A DNA stretch of 64,000 nt from WRHT01 sp031550525 (GCA_031550525.1 JAVBON010000004.1:62001-126000), one strand, 5' to 3'; numbered from the stretch's first letter, positions 1 through 8,727 are shown. A program made the numbers and translations. The notes: generated from the sequence alone by a model not told the origin.

Positions 1-427
1 CGGTATCAAGGCTTTCCAGCAATTCGACGCGGACGCTCTCATCCATTTCCACCAATGCGTCGGCGGCGCTTTCCGCATCCAGGTTGCGCACAAGCTGAAC
101 CTGGTCTTTCAGCGACAAATTTTCAATTATTTCAGCAAGGTCAGTGGGGTGTTCGTCTTCAAGAGCCTCCAGCATTTCAGGCGAATCCAGCAGGATAGTG
201 GCGTCGATTCCGGCTTTTTCCGCAACGTCTTCCAGAGTTGCCGGGCCGTCGGCGTCGGGCGAGGCGGCATCTTGCACGGATTGCAAAGTTTCGCCGGGCT
301 CGTCTTTTTCATTATATGCCAAAGGCAAATCCGCCGGACGGCAGGACGAACCATCTTCTTCTATGCAATCAAAACCCTGCGTGCATGCGTTTTCCGGAGT
401 TTTTTTATTTTCATCCTGCATGTGCAT
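1..427 (-). CDS. mgtE: MgtE-family magnesium transporter, N-terminal part (cut by window edge)
   Basis: The frame is open from an ATG at 427 (a second ATG lies at 421) to the left edge, so about 142 residues of the N-terminus are visible and there is no stop. The last 50 residues match the MgtE N-terminal superhelical domain: HPTDLAEIIENLS, then a repeat of the form VRNLDAESAADALVEMD. MgtE proteins are inner-membrane Mg2+ channels whose cytosolic N and CBS domains sense Mg2+. Before this domain comes an acidic, low-complexity extension of about 90 residues (rich in Asp, Glu, Ser and Cys), which is longer than usual. An AGG-CAG-GG stretch just upstream may serve as ribosome site. The membrane part lies outside the window, so the family call rests on the N domain alone. 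Confidence 0.75.
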   Translation of the reverse strand, partial: MHMQDENKKTPENACTQGFDCIEEDGSSCRPADLPLAYNEKDEPGETLQSVQDAASPDADGPATLEDVAEKAGIDATILLDSPEMLEALEDEHPTDLAEIIENLSLKDQVQLVRNLDAESAADALVEMDESVRVELLESLDT

Positions 428-505
428 TCGCCCTGCCTGGCCGAAGCCGGTAAACATCTTGACGAAACAGCGCCTTGGCTCTAACTTGAGCGTCACAAGG
501 CACGC

Positions 506-536
506 TTGCCCTTAAACCAATTTAATCAACTATACA
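506..536 (+). promoter_or_regulatory. Weak candidate promoter of the nad operon
   Basis: TTGCCC (506-511) and TATACA (531-536) are separated by 19 bases, longer than ideal. The second box ends only seven bases before the nadC ATG and no Shine-Dalgarno sequence precedes that ATG, so if this promoter is real the message would be nearly leaderless. The divergent mgtE start lies 117 bases away, so both genes share this short region. Confidence 0.3.
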
Positions 537-543
537 AAAAACA

Positions 544-1428
544 ATGAATTTTCAAACTTTTGACGCATTTTTCCAAGGGCAGGCCCTTGATTTTCTGATG
601 TGGGGCATCAGAATGGCTCTGGCTGAAGACGGACCGGATCTGACCAGCCGCGCCGTTTTTTCCGCCAAAGACACCATGGAGGCAAAAATTGTGGCCAAGC
701 AGGATAGCCTGGTGGCCGGTTTGCCGATCATACCTCTGGTAATGACCGAGGCGGAACAATATGAGCACGGCATATGGGTGTGGGAGCCAACCTGCGCCGA
801 GGGCGCCACGGTAAAAAACGGCGAGACAATAGCCCGCATTGGTGGCTCTACCCGTCTGGTGCTTAAGGCCGAGCGTATTATCTTAAACTTTATCACGCAC
901 ATGTCCGGTATTGCCAACTTGACTGCTCTTTACGCTAAAAAGCTGGAAGGCACAAACACAAAACTGCTGGATACGCGAAAAACGCTGCCGGGCTTGCGTT
1001 ACCCGCAAAAATACGCCGTGCTTATGGGCGGCGGGCACAACCACCGCTTCAGCCTTGAAGATATGCTTATGCTTAAAGACAACCACATAGACGCCGCCGG
1101 TTCCATAACCCGCGCGGTTGATATGCTGCGGGCCGCCTATTCCCCCTGCCCGCCCATTGAGGTGGAATGCCGCAACATGGCCGAGGTGCGAGAGGCGGTA
1201 AGTACAAAAGTTGAACGTATTATGCTTGATAATATGGATAAGTATGCTATTTCCGAAGCCATGGCCGTTATTCCGCCGGAAATTGAAACAGAGGTAAGCG
1301 GCGGCGTTAATTTGGAAAGCATAGGCGAATTAGCCCGCGTAACCCCGCGCGGCCCGAATTTTATATCGGTCGGCCGCCTTACCCATTCATCCGCCGTAGC
1401 CGATTTTAGCATGAAGTTTGCCGAATAA
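544..1428 (+). CDS. nadC: Nicotinate-nucleotide diphosphorylase (carboxylating)
   Basis: 294 residues, the normal length. NadC converts quinolinate and PRPP to nicotinate mononucleotide with loss of CO2, the third step of de novo NAD synthesis in the cytosol. Family motifs are clear: LALAEDGPDLTSR-type start (here MALAEDGPDLTSRAVF), ERIILNFITHMSGIAN around residues 112-127, DTRKTLPGLR around 142-151 that binds the substrates, the GGGHNHRFSL loop, LKDNH, and a C-terminal IMLDNMD. It is the first gene of nadC-nadA-nadB, with 20 bases to nadA. No ribosome site is evident at ATG 544; the family alignment still favours this start, because the next Met at 595 would remove conserved N-terminal sequence. 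Confidence 0.96.
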   Translation: MNFQTFDAFFQGQALDFLMWGIRMALAEDGPDLTSRAVFSAKDTMEAKIVAKQDSLVAGLPIIPLVMTEAEQYEHGIWVWEPTCAEGATVKNGETIARIGGSTRLVLKAERIILNFITHMSGIANLTALYAKKLEGTNTKLLDTRKTLPGLRYPQKYAVLMGGGHNHRFSLEDMLMLKDNHIDAAGSITRAVDMLRAAYSPCPPIEVECRNMAEVREAVSTKVERIMLDNMDKYAISEAMAVIPPEIETEVSGGVNLESIGELARVTPRGPNFISVGRLTHSSAVADFSMKFAE

Positions 1429-1448
1429 AGGCAGTTAAGGAGCCAGCC

Positions 1449-2489
1449 ATGCCGGATATTCACGAAGCAATAGAAAAGGCCCGCAAAACATTGGGGCCGC
1501 GTGTAGCCATAGTAGGCCACCACTACCAGAGCGACGGCATTATCAGGCATGTGCAAATAAGCGGAGATTCCCTTGAGTTGTCGCAAAAAGTGGCGGCCAT
1601 TGAAGCGGAAAACATTGTTTTTTGCGGTGTGCATTTTATGGCGGAATCAGCCGCGCTTCTGGCCCGGCCGGGCCAGAAGGTATATCTGCCCGCGCCTGAC
1701 GCCAACTGCGTGATGGCGCAAATGACCCCCGCCCCACTGCTGGATGCCGCCTTGGAAAAACTCTGCTCCGGCGGGCAAAAAGTATTGCCGTTGGCCTATG
1801 TTAATACATCTTTTGCCGTTAAAGCCGTTGTGGGTAAATACGGCGGGGCCGTATGCACCTCGGCCAATGCTGAACGCATGATGCGCTGGGCTTTCAAACA
1901 AAGCGACAAGGTATTGTTTTTGCCAGATAAAAACTTGGGCCGCAACACCGCCAAACAACTTGGCCTAATGCCGGAAGAACAGCTTATTCTGGATGTGCGC
2001 GGCAAGGGCTCGCGCATAGGCTCAATTACGCCAAGCGCAAAACTGCTGCTCTGGCCCGGCCTCTGTGCCATTCACGCGCGCTTCAAGCTCTCTCATATTA
2101 ACGAGTTGCGCGCCAAACACCCCGGCATCAAAATAGCCGTGCACCCCGAATGCCCGCCGGAAATAGTCAACGCCTCCGACGCCGCCGGCTCCACATCCTT
2201 TCTTATACGTTTCGCACAAGAAACTCCCGATGGAGCCGTAATCGCCATAGGCACCGAAATCAACCTTGTGCGGCGCCTTATGCTGCAGCACAAGGGCCGC
2301 ATAACCATTTTGCCGTTGTTTACCAGCGCCTGCTCGGACATGGCCAAAACCACGCCAGAGGCTTTGCTCTCCTGCCTTACCGATATAATTTCCGGCCAGG
2401 GGCGGCATACGCCGGTAACAGTGGACGAGCAAACCGCCCCGCCAGCGCGGGCCGCCCTTAACCGCATGCTGGACGCATGCAGGAGCTAG
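1449..2489 (+). CDS. nadA: Quinolinate synthase
   Basis: 346 residues. NadA condenses iminoaspartate from NadB with dihydroxyacetone phosphate to quinolinate and carries an oxygen-sensitive [4Fe-4S] cluster. Visible family features are GHHYQSDGI near residue 22, CGVHFMAESAALL, PDANCVMAQM, GAVCTSANA, HPECPPEIV and TSACSDMAKT. The cysteines of PDANC, HPEC and SACS are the expected cluster ligands. A strong AAGGAG lies seven bases before the ATG. The stop is three bases before nadB, so the genes are translationally tight. This fits an anaerobe, which can maintain the exposed cluster. Confidence 0.96.
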   Translation: MPDIHEAIEKARKTLGPRVAIVGHHYQSDGIIRHVQISGDSLELSQKVAAIEAENIVFCGVHFMAESAALLARPGQKVYLPAPDANCVMAQMTPAPLLDAALEKLCSGGQKVLPLAYVNTSFAVKAVVGKYGGAVCTSANAERMMRWAFKQSDKVLFLPDKNLGRNTAKQLGLMPEEQLILDVRGKGSRIGSITPSAKLLLWPGLCAIHARFKLSHINELRAKHPGIKIAVHPECPPEIVNASDAAGSTSFLIRFAQETPDGAVIAIGTEINLVRRLMLQHKGRITILPLFTSACSDMAKTTPEALLSCLTDIISGQGRHTPVTVDEQTAPPARAALNRMLDACRS

Positions 2490-2492
2490 GCC

Positions 2493-4103
2493 ATGGCCAT
2501 AAGCGACTCCAAACGCATTTACACCCCCGTGCTGGTTATAGGCGCGGGCCTTGCGGGCTGTGCCGCCGCCCTTACCCTTGCGGACCTTGGCTTTGAGGTT
2601 ACTCTTATAGCAGCCGGTAAAGATGGGGAAGACGGCAACTCGTGGCTGGCCCAAGGCGGGATTATCTATAAAGCGCAAGACGGCGACCCCAAGCTGTTGG
2701 AAAAAGACATCATCCGGGCCGGGCATAACCACAACAACCGCAAAGCCGTACGCTTTTTGGCTGAAAAAGGCCCGAGCGCCATAGAAACCCTGCTTTTCCA
2801 GCGCCTAAACATTCCTTTTGCCACCAACGGGAATGACTGCCCCACAACCTGCGAGGGCGAGTGGGATTTGACCATGGAAGGCGGGCACTCTGCCCCGCGT
2901 ATAATCCACAGCGCCGATCATACCGGCAGCACCATCATGCAGGGGCTTATACAGGCGGTGGAAGCCGCGCCCAACATCAACTTTCAGCGCGGCCGCTCCG
3001 CCGTGGATCTGCTAACCAGCCACCACCATACAAGCGGCATGGACTACCGCTACCAGTTGGAAAACGCGTGCTGCGGAGCCTATGTGTATAACGAGGCCAA
3101 CCAGTGCGTGGATACTGTGCTGGCCGATTATACCATACTTGCCTCAGGCGGCGCGGGGCAGCTTTATTTGCACACCACCAACCACGCGGGGGCCGTGGGT
3201 TCGGCCATATCCATGGCCAGCCGCGCCTTTGCGCGGCTTGAAAACATTGAATACGTGCAGTTTCATCCAACCTCGTTTTATCATCAGGATTCGCCGCGCT
3301 TTCTCATTACCGAAGCCTTGCGCGGCGAGGGCGCAATACTGCTGAACGCGCGCGGCGAGCGTTTTATGCCGCGCTATGACAAACGCGGCGAGTTGGCCCC
3401 GCGCGACATAGTATCACGCGCCATTGTTACGGAAATGCTGCAACACGGCGACCACTGCGCTTATCTGGACGCGCGCGGCGTAAGGCATAATCTGGCGGAG
3501 CGCTTTCCCACCATTATGAAACACTGCCTTAAATTCGACGTGGACATGACCAAAGACTTGATTCCCGTAGTGCCCGCCGCCCACTACTTTTGCGGCGGCA
3601 TATTGGTGGATCTGGCCGGGCGCACCACTTTGCAGCGCCTGTACGCGGTTGGAGAGTGCAGTTGCACCGGCCTGCACGGGGCTAACCGCCTTGCCAGCAC
3701 CTCTCTTCTTGAAGCCGTGCTTTGGGGGCGCAGCGCTGGCAAAGACATAGCCCGCAGGCTGGCCTCCCGCAGCGGCCTGCCCGCGCGCCTGCGCAAAGAA
3801 ATACGCGATTGGACCCCCTCCGGCGCGGAGCATAACGATGACCCAGCCCTGCTCACGCAAGACTGGACCACCATACGCAGCACCATGTGGAACTATGTGG
3901 GCATTATACGCACGCAGCAGCGCCTGTACCGCGCCTTTGAAGAAATGCGCGATCTCTCGGCCCGCGTGCACAACTTCTACCGCCGTACGCCACTTTCCAA
4001 ACCCCTGCTGGATCTCTTCCAAGGGTGCCAGGCCGCTTACATACTCATACAAAGCGCCCTGCGCAACCGTATAAGCCTTGGCTGCCACCAGCGGCAGGAT
4101 TAG
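2493..4103 (+). CDS. nadB: L-aspartate oxidase
   Basis: 536 residues. NadB is an FAD enzyme that oxidises L-aspartate to iminoaspartate for NadA; in anaerobes fumarate can serve as electron acceptor. The N-terminus has the FAD dinucleotide fold VLVIGAGLAGCAAALTL (about residues 13-29). GDGNSWLAQGGI-like sequence, EYVQFHPTSF, ITEALRGEGAILLN and GLHGANRLASTSLLEAV follow the succinate dehydrogenase/NadB flavoprotein pattern. AGGAG overlaps the end of nadA. The protein ends soon after SLGCHQRQD, where relatives usually continue for a few residues; the TAG stop is the first triplet of a 16-mer that recurs at the guaB stop, so a small C-terminal trimming by a repeat is possible. Confidence 0.95.
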   Translation: MAISDSKRIYTPVLVIGAGLAGCAAALTLADLGFEVTLIAAGKDGEDGNSWLAQGGIIYKAQDGDPKLLEKDIIRAGHNHNNRKAVRFLAEKGPSAIETLLFQRLNIPFATNGNDCPTTCEGEWDLTMEGGHSAPRIIHSADHTGSTIMQGLIQAVEAAPNINFQRGRSAVDLLTSHHHTSGMDYRYQLENACCGAYVYNEANQCVDTVLADYTILASGGAGQLYLHTTNHAGAVGSAISMASRAFARLENIEYVQFHPTSFYHQDSPRFLITEALRGEGAILLNARGERFMPRYDKRGELAPRDIVSRAIVTEMLQHGDHCAYLDARGVRHNLAERFPTIMKHCLKFDVDMTKDLIPVVPAAHYFCGGILVDLAGRTTLQRLYAVGECSCTGLHGANRLASTSLLEAVLWGRSAGKDIARRLASRSGLPARLRKEIRDWTPSGAEHNDDPALLTQDWTTIRSTMWNYVGIIRTQQRLYRAFEEMRDLSARVHNFYRRTPLSKPLLDLFQGCQAAYILIQSALRNRISLGCHQRQD

Positions 4104-4310
4104 ATAGTGTAGTCCCGAGGGTCTTTTTGTCCCCACAGGCCGCGCCTGCTCTGACTGCGTCAAAAAGTCTTTTCATTTGATCCGGCACGTCCTGTGCCTC
4201 ACCCCTGCGGAACGCTCGCGTTGCTCGCGTCCAATTATGCATTCCTGCATAATTGCCGGTCGAGTACCGTAAGAGTACATGCTGTACTCTCACACCCCGC
4301 AGTTATAAAA
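4104..4310 (+). repeat. Degenerate copy of dispersed repeat family A (A1)
   Basis: This 320-base gap between nadB and the aldolase gene holds no supported gene. It contains the family-A core GTCGARYACCRTARGAGTA at 4259-4277, a GACTGCGTCA motif and a GTCTTTTTG stretch near its left side. The inner part at 4198-4256 resembles the inside of copy A4 (CCCCTnCG, GCTCGCG, then CAATT...TCCTGCA.AATTG). Terminal inverted repeats are not preserved as well as in A2. A palindrome CAATTATGCA/TGCATAATTG lies at 4232-4255. Confidence 0.6.
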
Positions 4311-4312
4311 CC

Positions 4313-4381
4313 CTTCATAAAATAATGTTTATGAAGCATTGCGCTTTCAAGCTTTCCAAAAGTTTTAAACCTGTGTATTAT
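4313..4381 (+). promoter_or_regulatory. Inverted repeat and candidate promoter of the aldolase gene
   Basis: A perfect 9-bp inverted repeat CTTCATAAA (4313-4321) and TTTATGAAG (4328-4336) with a 6-base spacer precedes a promoter-like pair: TTTCCA (4353-4358), 17 bases, TATTAT (4376-4381). The dyad sits just upstream of the -35 box, where an operator or a terminator of upstream transcription could lie. The regulator is unknown. Confidence 0.4.
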
Positions 4382-4423
4382 TAAAAGAGTGATCGACTTA
4401 TTTTAACAGCAACTGGGGAAAAT

Positions 4424-5275
4424 ATGCTAGTTCCAATGAAACACATGCTGGAGGCAGCCAGCGGCAACGGCTACGCCGTGCCTGGCTTTAACTACTACAA
4501 CCAGTCCACCGCCGAAGCTATTGCCGAAGAGGCGGAAGCGCAAAATTCACCCGTTATTCTTATGGTTTCCGGTGTATACCTTGAGGCGCTGGGGCTGGAA
4601 ACAGCCATGTCCATAGCCCGGCACGCCGCCGAAAAGGTAAAAACACCTGTTGCCATACATCTGGACCACGGCCCCAGTTACGAACTGGCCGAGGCCTGCG
4701 TAAAAGCCGGTTTCACATCTGTAATGATCGACGGCTCTCACCTGCCTTACGAAGAAAACGTGCTGGTTACAGCCAAAGTGGTAAAAATGGCTAAAGCCGC
4801 TGGAGTTACGGTGGAAGCCGAGCTTGGAGCGGTGGGCCGCGTTGAGGACGCCGTGTTTGACGAAGGGCATACGGATAACCAGGAACTGATCAATCCCGCC
4901 CAAGCCGCCGATTTTGTAGCCAGAACAGGCATAGATTGCCTGGCCCCGGCCATAGGCAACGTGCATGGCATGACCAAGGTACAGCCACGGCTTGACCTTG
5001 AGCTGCTAAAAACCGTGCGCAAAAGCGTGGCTGTGCCGCTGGCGCTGCACGGCGGCTCCGGCATTGCGCCGGAGACCATACGCACCATTATTGCCAGCGG
5101 CGTGGGCAAGGTAAACGTGGGCACCGAGCTTAAAATTGCCTGGCGCGACGGCTTAACCGCTTATTTCAGCACCGGCAAATATGAGCCGCGCATGGCCGTA
5201 CTGGACGCCAAAGCCAGCGTGCGCAAGAAAGTGCTGGAAAAAATCACCCTGTTCGGTTCTGCCGGTAAAGCCTAG
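4424..5275 (+). CDS. Class II fructose-/ketose-bisphosphate aldolase
   Basis: 283 residues. Class II aldolases are Zn-dependent TIM barrels that cleave fructose-1,6- or tagatose-1,6-bisphosphate. Motifs: AVPGFNYYN near residue 19, HLDHGPSYE near 80 (zinc-binding His and base Asp), VMIDGSHLPYEENV near 102, VEAELGAVGRVED, IGNVHGM, LALHGGSGI and VGKVNVGTELK. The length and HLDHG form fit the FbaA-short/GatY/KbaY subfamily, so sugar specificity between fructose and tagatose forms cannot be decided from sequence. GGGGA lies before the ATG. It stands alone, between two family-A repeats, with its own likely promoter and a strong downstream hairpin. Confidence 0.88.
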   Translation: MLVPMKHMLEAASGNGYAVPGFNYYNQSTAEAIAEEAEAQNSPVILMVSGVYLEALGLETAMSIARHAAEKVKTPVAIHLDHGPSYELAEACVKAGFTSVMIDGSHLPYEENVLVTAKVVKMAKAAGVTVEAELGAVGRVEDAVFDEGHTDNQELINPAQAADFVARTGIDCLAPAIGNVHGMTKVQPRLDLELLKTVRKSVAVPLALHGGSGIAPETIRTIIASGVGKVNVGTELKIAWRDGLTAYFSTGKYEPRMAVLDAKASVRKKVLEKITLFGSAGKA

Positions 5276-5292
5276 GTGTAATGTTTCAATAG

Positions 5293-5436
5293 GTTGTGTC
5301 GACATTCAGGCGCGTTTTCCCTCTGGCTGCGTCAGCAGGGCTTTGCCCCTCAGTCGAATACCGTAGGAGTATACTCTTTCGCTTAAAAGCCTTGCGTCTT
5401 TGCCAGAGAACAAAATCACCTGAATGTCGACACAAC
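5293..5436 (+). repeat. Dispersed palindromic repeat family A, best copy (A2)
   Basis: 144 bp bounded by a perfect 18-bp inverted repeat: GTTGTGTCGACATTCAGG (5293-5310) and its complement CCTGAATGTCGACACAAC (5419-5436). The arms continue imperfectly inward (CCCTCTGGC against GCCAGAGAA). Inside are GGCTGCGTCAGCA and the core GTCGAATACCGTAGGAGTA (5353-5371). Near-identical organisation occurs at 19183-19327. There is no open frame that would encode a protein, so it is a non-autonomous or structural element. Whether it is mobile is inference. Confidence 0.85.
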
Positions 5437-5477
5437 ATAGGCGTACCAACACACCCGATGCAAGCTTTGCATGTTTC

Positions 5478-5516
5478 AAGCCCCTGTGCCGGAGCGGCAG
5501 CTCCACACAGGGGCTT
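5478..5516 (+). terminator. Strong hairpin after the aldolase gene and repeat A2
   Basis: AAGCCCCTGTG (5478-5488) pairs perfectly with CACAGGGGCTT (5506-5516), and inside it GGAGC pairs with GCTCC. There is no long T run afterwards, so termination efficiency is uncertain. Confidence 0.6.
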
Positions 5517-5706
5517 ATCAATCATGCTGAAAACTCCTGATGTTCCGCATGACATGCTCTACTATAACACTATGTTTCAATTAATATTATAGTGCTTGCC
5601 AAAATAAAATCTAGAGCGCATAGTTCGTCCGTTTTTATATAATAACGCCGCCGGCATGAAATGCCGTTCAAGCTGGTTGGCCTCAAATATATACGGAGAC
5701 AGGTGC

Positions 5707-7434
5707 ATGTACACTCCATTCAAATTTCGCCCCAAACTTTTTGACTGTCTGCGCGCTTATGACGCCAAAACCATGGGAGCGGATCTTTCCGCCGGGGTCA
5801 CTGTGGGCATTATAGCCCTGCCCATGGCCATGGCCTTTGCCATAGGCTCAGGCGTAAAACCTGAGGCAGGCATTATAACCGCCGTAATCGCCGGTTTTCT
5901 GGCCTCATTTCTGGGCGGCACCAGAGTTTCCATAAGCGGTCCCACCGGCGCGTTTGTTGGCATAGTATCGGGCATTGTTGCAAACTACGGCGTATCTGGG
6001 CTGCTCATATGCACCCTTATGGCTGGGGCGCTGCTGTTTTTTATGGGGCTGATACGCCTTGGCGGCTTAATACGCTACATACCCGCCCCGCTTATACGCG
6101 GCTTTACCACCGGCATTGCCGTTATCATACTTTGCGGACAATTGCGCGACTTTTTGGGCATCACCAGCCAGGTGGACACTTCAAACCTGCTTACAACCTT
6201 TATGGGCCTTTTGCCGCAACTGCATGAGGTGCACCCGGCCACCACGCTGGTTGGTCTGGCGAGCATAGCCATTATAGTATTCTGGCCCAAACGCCTGAGC
6301 CGCTATGTGCCTGGCTCCATAATAGCCATGCTGCTGATAACCGGCCTGGTTATGGTTTTGGCCCCCATACTGGGTTTTAGCGTTGAAACCATAGACACGC
6401 GCTACAACGGCATACCGCGCACCCTGCCCATGCCGCACCTGCCGGAGTTTGACCTGGCTACATTTCAAAAACTGCTTTCTCCGGCGCTTACCATAGCCCT
6501 TTTAGGGGCCATAGAGTCACTCCTGTGCGCCACGGCGGCGGACGGCATGACCAACGACGAGCATAACCCGGATCAGGAACTTATGGCCCAAGGCATAGCC
6601 AACATGGTGGTGCCGCTGTTCGGCGGCCTGCCCGCCACAGGCGCCATAGTGCGTACCGCGGCAAATATACGCAGCGGCGGCAAAACTCCGGTCTCTGGTA
6701 TTGTGCACAGCGTTACTCTGCTTATTATCATGCTGCTGCTGGCTCCTTTCGCCAAGTTTATCCCCCTGGCCGTGCTTTCCGGCGTGCTCATCATGATCGC
6801 CCTGAACATGGGCGACTGGAAAGAATTTGTGCGCATGTCGCGCTACCCGCGCAACGATGCCATAGTGTTCATGCTCACCTTTATCATCACCATTATCTTC
6901 GGGCTTACCCAAGCCGTGTTTGTGGGCATGTTCGTGGCCTGCCTGCTGTTCATACGCGGCATATCCATAATAAGTAACGTGGGGGTGCGCCCAGCCCACC
7001 ACCACGAGCACCATAAGAAAATACTGGCCGAACCTCAAGACTATGACAGTTGGTATGTGGCCGAGGCAGACGCCAACGACGACCTGCTGCTGGTGACCAT
7101 GACCGGAGCGATGTTTTTTGGCGCTGCCAAGAAACTGAAAGGACTTTTGCAATTGCAGCGTGGCCAGCATAAAGTGGTGATTATGCGCATGGGGCAGGTT
7201 ATAACCATGGATGCCACGGCTATGTTTACCATGGAAGAAATTCTGGACAAATTCAATGAGGACAAAATACCCGTAATTTTGGTGGCCCTGCGCGAGCAGC
7301 CAATGAATACGCTGCGCCGCGCCGGACTTTTGGCCAAAATTCCGCCAGAAAATATTGTCGGCAGCCTTGAAGCGGCCATGTACCGCGCGGACGAGATAAT
7401 TGACGGAACTGTAAGCATAAACGATGCGGAATAA
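5707..7434 (+). CDS. SulP-family anion transporter with STAS domain
   Basis: 575 residues from the ATG at 5707, which has GGAG 11 bases upstream; the longer frame back to 5656 lacks a ribosome site. Ten or more hydrophobic segments fill residues about 30-420, starting with GVTVGIIALPMAMAFAIGSGV, the first SulP signature, and including SISGPTGAFVGIV. The C-terminal part (about 460-560) is a STAS domain (LLLVTMTGAMFFGAAKKL ... MDATAMFTMEEI). SulP proteins carry sulfate, bicarbonate, fumarate or other anions across the inner membrane; in a sulfate reducer sulfate is an obvious guess but substrate is not shown. A linker with HHHEHHKK (near 432) is rich in histidine. It is monocistronic, with a terminator directly at its stop. 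Confidence 0.92.
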   Translation: MYTPFKFRPKLFDCLRAYDAKTMGADLSAGVTVGIIALPMAMAFAIGSGVKPEAGIITAVIAGFLASFLGGTRVSISGPTGAFVGIVSGIVANYGVSGLLICTLMAGALLFFMGLIRLGGLIRYIPAPLIRGFTTGIAVIILCGQLRDFLGITSQVDTSNLLTTFMGLLPQLHEVHPATTLVGLASIAIIVFWPKRLSRYVPGSIIAMLLITGLVMVLAPILGFSVETIDTRYNGIPRTLPMPHLPEFDLATFQKLLSPALTIALLGAIESLLCATAADGMTNDEHNPDQELMAQGIANMVVPLFGGLPATGAIVRTAANIRSGGKTPVSGIVHSVTLLIIMLLLAPFAKFIPLAVLSGVLIMIALNMGDWKEFVRMSRYPRNDAIVFMLTFIITIIFGLTQAVFVGMFVACLLFIRGISIISNVGVRPAHHHEHHKKILAEPQDYDSWYVAEADANDDLLLVTMTGAMFFGAAKKLKGLLQLQRGQHKVVIMRMGQVITMDATAMFTMEEILDKFNEDKIPVILVALREQPMNTLRRAGLLAKIPPENIVGSLEAAMYRADEIIDGTVSINDAE

Positions 7435-7478
7435 AACAGGAGCGGGCGTGGGTGCAAACCTTGCCCGCTCCTGTTTTT
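7433..7478 (+). terminator. Intrinsic terminator of the SulP gene
   Basis: AAAACAGGAGCGGGC (7433-7447) pairs with GCCCGCTCCTGTTTT (7463-7477), with a T run at the 3' end. The stem begins within the SulP stop codon region. Confidence 0.88.
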
Positions 7479-7564
7479 ACCGGCGTACTTGGCGGCCCTG
7501 CCGCACAGCCGGAGATGCCGCGTGGCGCAAGCATAATTTGAACACGTAAAACCGGCGGAAAGTT

Positions 7565-8266
7565 ATGATAGTTATTCTTACCGGCGCTGGCATAAGCAAG
7601 GAAAGCGGGCTGGATACCTTTCGCGATGCCGGAGGGTTGTGGCAAAAGGTAAACATGGAGGACGTGGCGACGCCCGAAGGCTTTGCCCGCAACCCTGACC
7701 TTGTGAACAAATTTCACAACGCCCTGCGCCGCGCCTTGCAAGCTGAAGGCATTGTCCCCAATGCGGCGCACAAGGCTCTGGCCAGGCTGGAAAAAACAGC
7801 TAAAGAGCCGGTGCTGGTAATTACCCAGAATATTGACGACCTGCACGAGCGCGGCGGCAGCGGCAACGTGCTGCACATGCATGGCGAGCTGTTGCGGGCG
7901 CGCTGTGAAAAATGCCGGGCTGTAAACGAATGGCGGCAAGATTTGTTTACTGATGACGCCTGCCCGAATTGCGGCAAAAGCGGAGGCCTGCGCCCCAATA
8001 TAGTCTGGTTTGGCGAAATTCCGTTTTACATGGATGAAATTGAAAAAGCGCTTGCCGCATGTTCCACCTTTGTTTCCATTGGCACCTCCGGCAACGTTTA
8101 CCCGGCTGCTGGTTTTGCCGCAATAGCCAGGCAAAACGGGGCCAAAACCGTGGAACTTAACCTGGAGCCTTCATCCCGCCCCGGTATGTTTTCCGAAAGC
8201 CACTACGGCCCTGCCACGCTGGTTGTGCCGAAGTGGGTGGATAAAACCCTAGCGGCGCAAAAATAG
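7565..8266 (+). CDS. cobB: Sirtuin, NAD-dependent protein deacylase
   Basis: 233 residues. Sirtuins remove acyl groups from protein lysines using NAD+, giving nicotinamide and O-acyl-ADP-ribose. Visible: the NAD site GAGISKESGLDTFRDAGGLW (8-27), TQNIDDLHERGG (about 87-98), catalytic HMHGEL (about 104-109), and two Cys pairs CEKC and CPNC that form the zinc finger (about 115-140). Compared with E. coli CobB as I recall it (FYNARRR), this protein has FHNALRR, so the Tyr and Arg of the YxxR motif that selects succinyl and malonyl lysine appear to be His and Leu. GGAAAG precedes ATG 7565. It lies near the nad operon but is separated by terminators. Confidence 0.92.
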   Translation: MIVILTGAGISKESGLDTFRDAGGLWQKVNMEDVATPEGFARNPDLVNKFHNALRRALQAEGIVPNAAHKALARLEKTAKEPVLVITQNIDDLHERGGSGNVLHMHGELLRARCEKCRAVNEWRQDLFTDDACPNCGKSGGLRPNIVWFGEIPFYMDEIEKALAACSTFVSIGTSGNVYPAAGFAAIARQNGAKTVELNLEPSSRPGMFSESHYGPATLVVPKWVDKTLAAQK

Positions 8267-8349
8267 GGTTTGAACGCCCCGATAATGCTAGCGCTTACGT
8301 CGTCTATACGTTAAAGTTACCCGCTATATTAAAACATAAAGGAGCCGAA

Positions 8350-8727
8350 ATGAGTAAAACCCCTATAGTTACGGATAAGGCCCCGGCCGCCATAGGCCCG
8401 TATTCTCAAGGCATAAAAACCGGCAGTCTGGTATTTGCATCCGGCCAGTTGCCGCTGGATCCAGTCAGCAAGCAAATGCCGGAAGATATAAAGGAACAGA
8501 CCAAAGTGGCCCTTTCCAACGCCAAAGCGGTGCTGGAAGCAGCCGGTTCCGGCCTGGACAAGGTGGTGAAAAGCACGGTTTACCTGGCAGATATAAGCTA
8601 CTTTGCCGATATGAACGAAGTATACTCCACTTTTTTCAGCCAGCCGTTTCCGGCGCGCAGCGCCTTTGCCGTAAAGGCCCTGCCCCTCGGCGCCAAGGTG
8701 GAAATAGAGCTTATTGCCGCAGTGTAA
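8350..8727 (+). CDS. ridA: RidA-family 2-iminobutanoate/2-iminopropanoate deaminase
   Basis: 125 residues, the standard length of this trimeric family. RidA hydrolyses reactive enamines and imines produced by PLP enzymes such as threonine dehydratase. Motifs: AIGPYSQGIKTG (16-27), VFASGQLPLDP, NAKAVLEAAGSGLDKVVKSTVYL, and PARSAFAVKALPLGAKVEIELIA-type C-terminus, with the conserved Arg in PARSA that binds carboxylates. AAAGGAG precedes the ATG. It stands apart from the sirtuin by 83 bases, with no strong terminator between, so cotranscription is possible. Confidence 0.95.
   Translation: MSKTPIVTDKAPAAIGPYSQGIKTGSLVFASGQLPLDPVSKQMPEDIKEQTKVALSNAKAVLEAAGSGLDKVVKSTVYLADISYFADMNEVYSTFFSQPFPARSAFAVKALPLGAKVEIELIAAV

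Noticed and set aside
5293..5592. 98-residue plus-strand frame starting in repeat A2
   Set aside because: It lies across the palindromic repeat and the hairpin; the translation repeats part of the frame found in copy A3, because the repeat itself is duplicated, and no start signal is seen.
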